A stretch of 64,000 nucleotides of DNA from Nautilus pompilius (taxonomy: Eukaryota > Mollusca > Cephalopoda > Nautilida > Nautilidae), in contig JACATO010002450.1 in assembly GCA_018389105.1 (NCBI GenBank), positions 1,000,501-1,064,500 of the forward strand, given 5' to 3'. Position 1 is the stretch's first letter; each line of letters opens with the position of its first letter. The notes under the pieces were generated by a model that was not told where the DNA came from, did not search any database, and saw only the letters and a list, made by a program, of their open reading frames with translations. Positions 60,358-64,000 of the stretch are shown piece by piece. Position numbers and translations under genes: made by a program.

Positions 60358-63300
60358 CAGTAAAACCTGTATTATAATATCCACACAAGGAAAATAACAA
60401 TCGTGTGGCCTTTAAGATGTAGCCATTCTGTTTACAACTGGTATAGTTTAACCCTTTCATGGCGAGACTGTTGGACTAATGGCTGATCCCAGAAGTCCAG
60501 CAAAGACCAAGATGGCCATCCAGATTTCAATTCGGTTTATAAAATGAGCTATAACTAAAAAAAAATAAACAATATCACAAAAAATTTTGGTAATTAATTT
60601 TATTTCAAAATACCTTCTGCATGATATCTCACGTGGCATGGGGTTTTTTTTTTGGCAAAGATTTACCTGACATTGGTTGCATCTCTCAAACATCGTACAT
60701 ACACACATTTTCTTCCTTCAATTTTAATTAGTTTATGTCCAGGTAGACTTTCAGGAGCCAGCAAATGCCTAACTTTAAAGTGTGTCATAAATTTGGCACC
60801 ATTTTTTTTTTTAATTTAATGTATACATTATGTAGGCATTCATTCACTGTTGATACATTTATGAACCACCAGAACAGTACTTCCACCACTTTGTACCTGT
60901 TCTGCCTAGTTCATAATATAATCTTTATTGGTCTGCTAAATATGTTCCTTCCATAAACATGCTGTAGTTTTTGACTGAGAGAGGTTTCTTGGTAGTTTCC
61001 ATTTTCCCACCTCTGCCAGTCCTAGTAATGTCAACCATATGTGGAAAAGAGTTTGTTGAAAAGATCTGCACTATTTTCTTATCTTTCCATGCACATGCAA
61101 CTAACTAACCACACTAGTAAAATTTACTTTCACCATTGGAAAGTTTTGCTTGCCTGAATTGTTGTGGATACCCTTTTTCTGCTGGATCTGATGCTTCCCC
61201 CAACTATAGGTATTTTCCATGAGATCAAGTTGTAGTTGGGAGCTGTTGAAAAAACTATCAAAATAAATTGTCTGATAACAGCCATTTGTTTTTTTCCACG
61301 TTTTGTTACAAGGCCAACTTCAGTGTTTCCATTGTCAGTTACATCTCAAAATCATAATGAATAAACATCATCAGTATTTTTGTTAAAAAAAAAAATCCCC
61401 AGTTGCCATTTTTGGGTAAAATTCAAATCAAATACAAACCAAAATTTTAGCATTAAACTTCTCCTAAACTTTCCATAGCTACGAATGTGTGCATAATGGC
61501 CAACTTATAACTACTCTCATTAAGAATCCCATGAACATGATTTTGAGAGAGTGCAAGAGAATAAGATGTAGCACAAAATTGAACTACTATCATTATGGGG
61601 GACACTTAGGTCAGTCCGGACTTTTGATGTAAACAAAATGGCAGGGCCTTCTAGGGTGTTCTGGCTAAGAAAGTGTTAGGGTGGAAATGCACAATAAAGA
61701 AAGTATACACACTTAATGGCACATTTAATCTGCATTATTGTGTGTAATTTCCCCCCCTGAAAAGGTAAGATATAAAGCCCTTTTTTTACAATGTATATTT
61801 AAAAGTGTACAGTAGTTTTTGATTTCCTACAACTTTGATCTATCTCACTGTCATTATTTTATGTTCATGTAAATGTAAATGCAAATGTATATACTGTGAA
61901 GGATTTGATTTCAGTTCTAAAACTTTAAAAAAACTAGCACTGCCAACTGCTTTCCTGTCTTGCATTTGGCCAATGGATTTTGAGGTGAGTCCAAACACTT
62001 TCCAGTAAATTATTGTAACCCTTGTTGATGATGGACTTCATCTTGTTCAAGCCTGAAGCAACATCATGGATGGACTTGAACCTGCCTGGAAAGTCCTTGT
62101 TCTTCTATTTCCCATAATCATTTTCTTCAGAGTCAAGCTCACTTTTCTTATTTAGTCTACAATGAAGATATTATATCTGACGATGCACCACTGTTGGTAG
62201 TAGCAAAAGAAGAGTCCAATGGCTACAAATTCTGCATTGTCCTCCCCTTCTATTTCAGCTAGCATACCAGTTTATGAAAGTAGATGGCTTCAAGCAAGAT
62301 TATTTGTTTGAGCATCTCTGGACCAGTCAAATCCTTGTTTGTACCCAGTTTATTCAGGACAGCAGTCAGCTGCCTCTTTTTGAATTTAAGTTTAATTTTG
62401 AATCATGTCTTGATCCATGGACTGCAGTTTAATGTTCTCCAATGGTAGGTGAGGATATCAAGCATCAACAGGATTTTTTGTTGCTAGTGGCCCATCTTCA
62501 TGTCAATCTTTTCCAAGCAAAGCTCAAAAGCATTGCTATCATCCAAACTTTCTCGTTCACATAAGTTTTTACTGGTAGATTCTTGTGGTCAATTTTGTCA
62601 AAGCAGTGAGGCTTGATAGAATTCCCTGTGAGAGGCTTTTCTTTTCTCTCCATGTGTGTTGGCACATAACTTCACTGTTATCTTCTCATTTGAATGCCAT
62701 CAGCCTCTTTCAAGTACAATGTAGTGTTGTCTTCAAAGGTTTTGAAAAAAAAAAAAGCCTAATTTTATCCAAATTGTAAATGTCCCAAGAATTATAACCA
62801 GCACAAAGCTCTGGAAGTTTCAACTTCCACATATACACAGTGGTGCTATTTGCTACACCACTTTCCCCTGGCATTTTACTGAAAACAATGTTATGCCATC
62901 AGCCAAAAGCTTCAAACTCATGCCTGAAGCTTTGAAGCCAGGAAATCATCAAAGCCTTCTGTTAAAGCATGAGTCACTAATGGAAAACATCTTGGCAATT
63001 CTGCCTTTGAACCATTCATAAAGAATTGCGTTGATTTCCTCATTCTTAGTCATCGTCGTCTTTATTTTTTGATCCAGAGGAATAGTGGTCTTAAATTCAT
63101 AGTACCAGTTCTATTTGTGCTTGAGAATGTTGAATTTGAGACTTCCCACAAAGTGTCATTTTTGTAGATTTAGCCTCCCAGCAATGGTATTTGTGCTCAG
63201 CCATTTGTTTCTGCTTATCACCAGTTTTTTTTCTCTCAAGACAAAACTGATGTTAAACAAGATTGCCAAAATTCACAGAGTCATAACTGCAGTTTATGCA

Positions 63301-63835
63301 GCAGTAGAACAGAAAGTGGTAAATACGAGTGCTTATTTCAAGAATTTCAATCAACATTTTTTTTTTTGAAATTTATTTATTGATTTGGCAACCAAAAAAT
63401 TTGAAAAATATTTTTTGGTCGAAATAAATTTTGTTGATGCAACTGCAACAAAATATAATTAATGTGAATAAGATTACTTGTGTATCGCATCATGCAATCT
63501 AATTGGCCAACTGATTTAAAGAATGATCTGCGGAAACTTTGAGTACGTGTACATTGTTTACATGTTTGAAGTCTTTTGTATAGAGATGACACACTTGTAT
63601 TTTTATAAGAAAATTGTAGGTTTTAGACTGTTTAAAGTATCATTTTGGTGATTGATTTTGCATTTTAGGAAAACAGTTGCACTTGTGTACAGTAACAGAG
63701 ATGTTAGGAAAGCAATTTATGTGGCTGCTGCGTACAAGGTTATTTTACCTGAATTTATGCTGTGAGAAAGTTTTGTGTTGCTGATATGAGCAAGTAATCA
63801 TTCTGTAGAGTTGGCCACTATGACAAGTTTGACTG
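60358..63835 (-). mobile_element. second Tigger (pogo) element, also carrying a piggyBac
   Basis: Left end CAGTAAAACCTGTATTATAA after TA (60356-60357). The right end, read inward from 63835, is CAGTCAAACTTGTCATAGTG, with TA at 63836-63837. Minus-strand pieces in Tigger order are 'NAILYEWFKGRIAKM' (CENP-B HTH region, about 63025-62985), 'HCFDKIDHKNLPVKTYVNEK' then 'VWM' (about 62615-62545), and 'ENIKLQSMDQDMIQN' (about 62440-62395), the worn QPMDQGVI motif. 'NAEFVAIGLF' and a C-terminal helical part follow (about 62240-62000). Stops are frequent. Without the insert it is about 2.25 kb, again Tigger-sized. Its ends differ from those of the element at 52642, so it belongs to another Tigger family. 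Confidence 0.83.
60448..61679 (-). mobile_element. truncated piggyBac nested in the second Tigger
   Basis: The left border TTAACCCTTTCATGGCGAGA starts at 60448. The right border ends GGCTAAGAAAGTGTTAG at 61679, an inverted but worn match (TAAC-CTTTC core), with TTAG in place of TTAA. Minus-strand reading gives only the C-terminal half of a piggyBac transposase. It has 'IYFDSFFNSSQLQLDLMENT' (about 61270-61210, FDNFFTS catalytic motif), 'WKDKKIVQIFSTNSFPHMVD' (about 61090-61030) and 'GGKMETTKKPLSVKNYSM'. A Cys-rich tail 'FERCNQCQVNLC' (about 60690-60655) represents the C-terminal CRD. At 1.23 kb it is half the normal length, so the N-terminal half is deleted. It is unlike the piggyBac at 53598 in sequence. 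Confidence 0.85.
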
Positions 63836-64000
63836 TAGTATCAATCAATTAATTAATAGCTGATCTATTCTGTCACTTACAAAATTATAAATAAAATATA
63901 CATAAATTATCCACTGCTTATATTCATTGTATTTTAGCAAAATTTTTAATTAGAGTTACTACACAAAAAAATACTTTGAAATCTGTATTAAAACCAATTA

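Noticed and set aside
1..64000. CRISPR array, tRNA/rRNA genes, viral integrations
   Set aside because: No regularly spaced short repeats, no tRNA A/B-box or cloverleaf sequence, no conserved rRNA core and no virus-like protein were seen on either strand.

Overview
This is a strongly AT-rich stretch of animal nuclear DNA: homopolymer runs, CA/TA/GA microsatellites, GT-AG introns of 1-13 kb and a dense set of eukaryotic transposons. It has no bacterial organisation. One host gene is recognisable, a furin-type proprotein convertase on the minus strand. Its sequence ('[11 protein letters not shown]', '[18 protein letters not shown]') puts it in the furin/Fur2 group rather than PC5/PACE4 or PC2. 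The transposon mix (two mariner groups, Tc1-like, Tigger/pogo, piggyBac, hAT, MULE, L1-like and CR1/L2-like LINEs) and the large introns suggest an invertebrate such as a cephalopod or chelicerate. The sequence alone does not settle the species.

Host gene. Six consecutive exons lie at 43709-43785, 42242-42330, 31965-32137, 18848-19060, 15929-16029 and 7485-7588, in transcription order. They total 757 nt and read in one frame across five GT-AG introns of 1,378, 10,104, 12,904, 2,818 and 8,340 bp. They encode most of the subtilisin-like catalytic domain, including the catalytic His, the oxyanion Asn and the catalytic Ser. The exon with the catalytic Asp and the prodomain should lie past 64000, and the P domain before position 1. 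I found neither in the window.

1-7.4 kb: end of a mariner cut by the window edge, decayed Tc1-like and LINE fragments, and a SETMAR-type mariner. 7.5-15.9 kb (intron): two hAT transposase remnants, two pogo/Tigger-type fragments and a 155-bp MITE. 19-32 kb (intron): a Tc1-like copy, a long feature-poor stretch, and a decayed cysteine-rich transposase-like gene at 29.36-31.05 kb that I cannot assign to a named superfamily. 32-42 kb (intron): a mariner, a Tc1-like copy, a 395-bp element with 47-bp perfect terminal repeats and a leftover transposase tail, a deleted second SETMAR-type copy, and a complete-ended mariner nearly identical to the one at the left edge.

44-64 kb, upstream of the first visible exon: a 5'-truncated L1-like LINE with a poly(A) tail, a second copy of the 20.4-kb Tc1-like family, a Tigger with a piggyBac inserted in its reading frame (52.6-57.4 kb), a FLYWCH/MULE transposase remnant, and a second Tigger with a second piggyBac inside it (60.4-63.8 kb). 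All transposon reading frames I read are broken, so the window looks like a graveyard around one conserved gene. I found no tRNA, rRNA, CRISPR array or promoter I could support.
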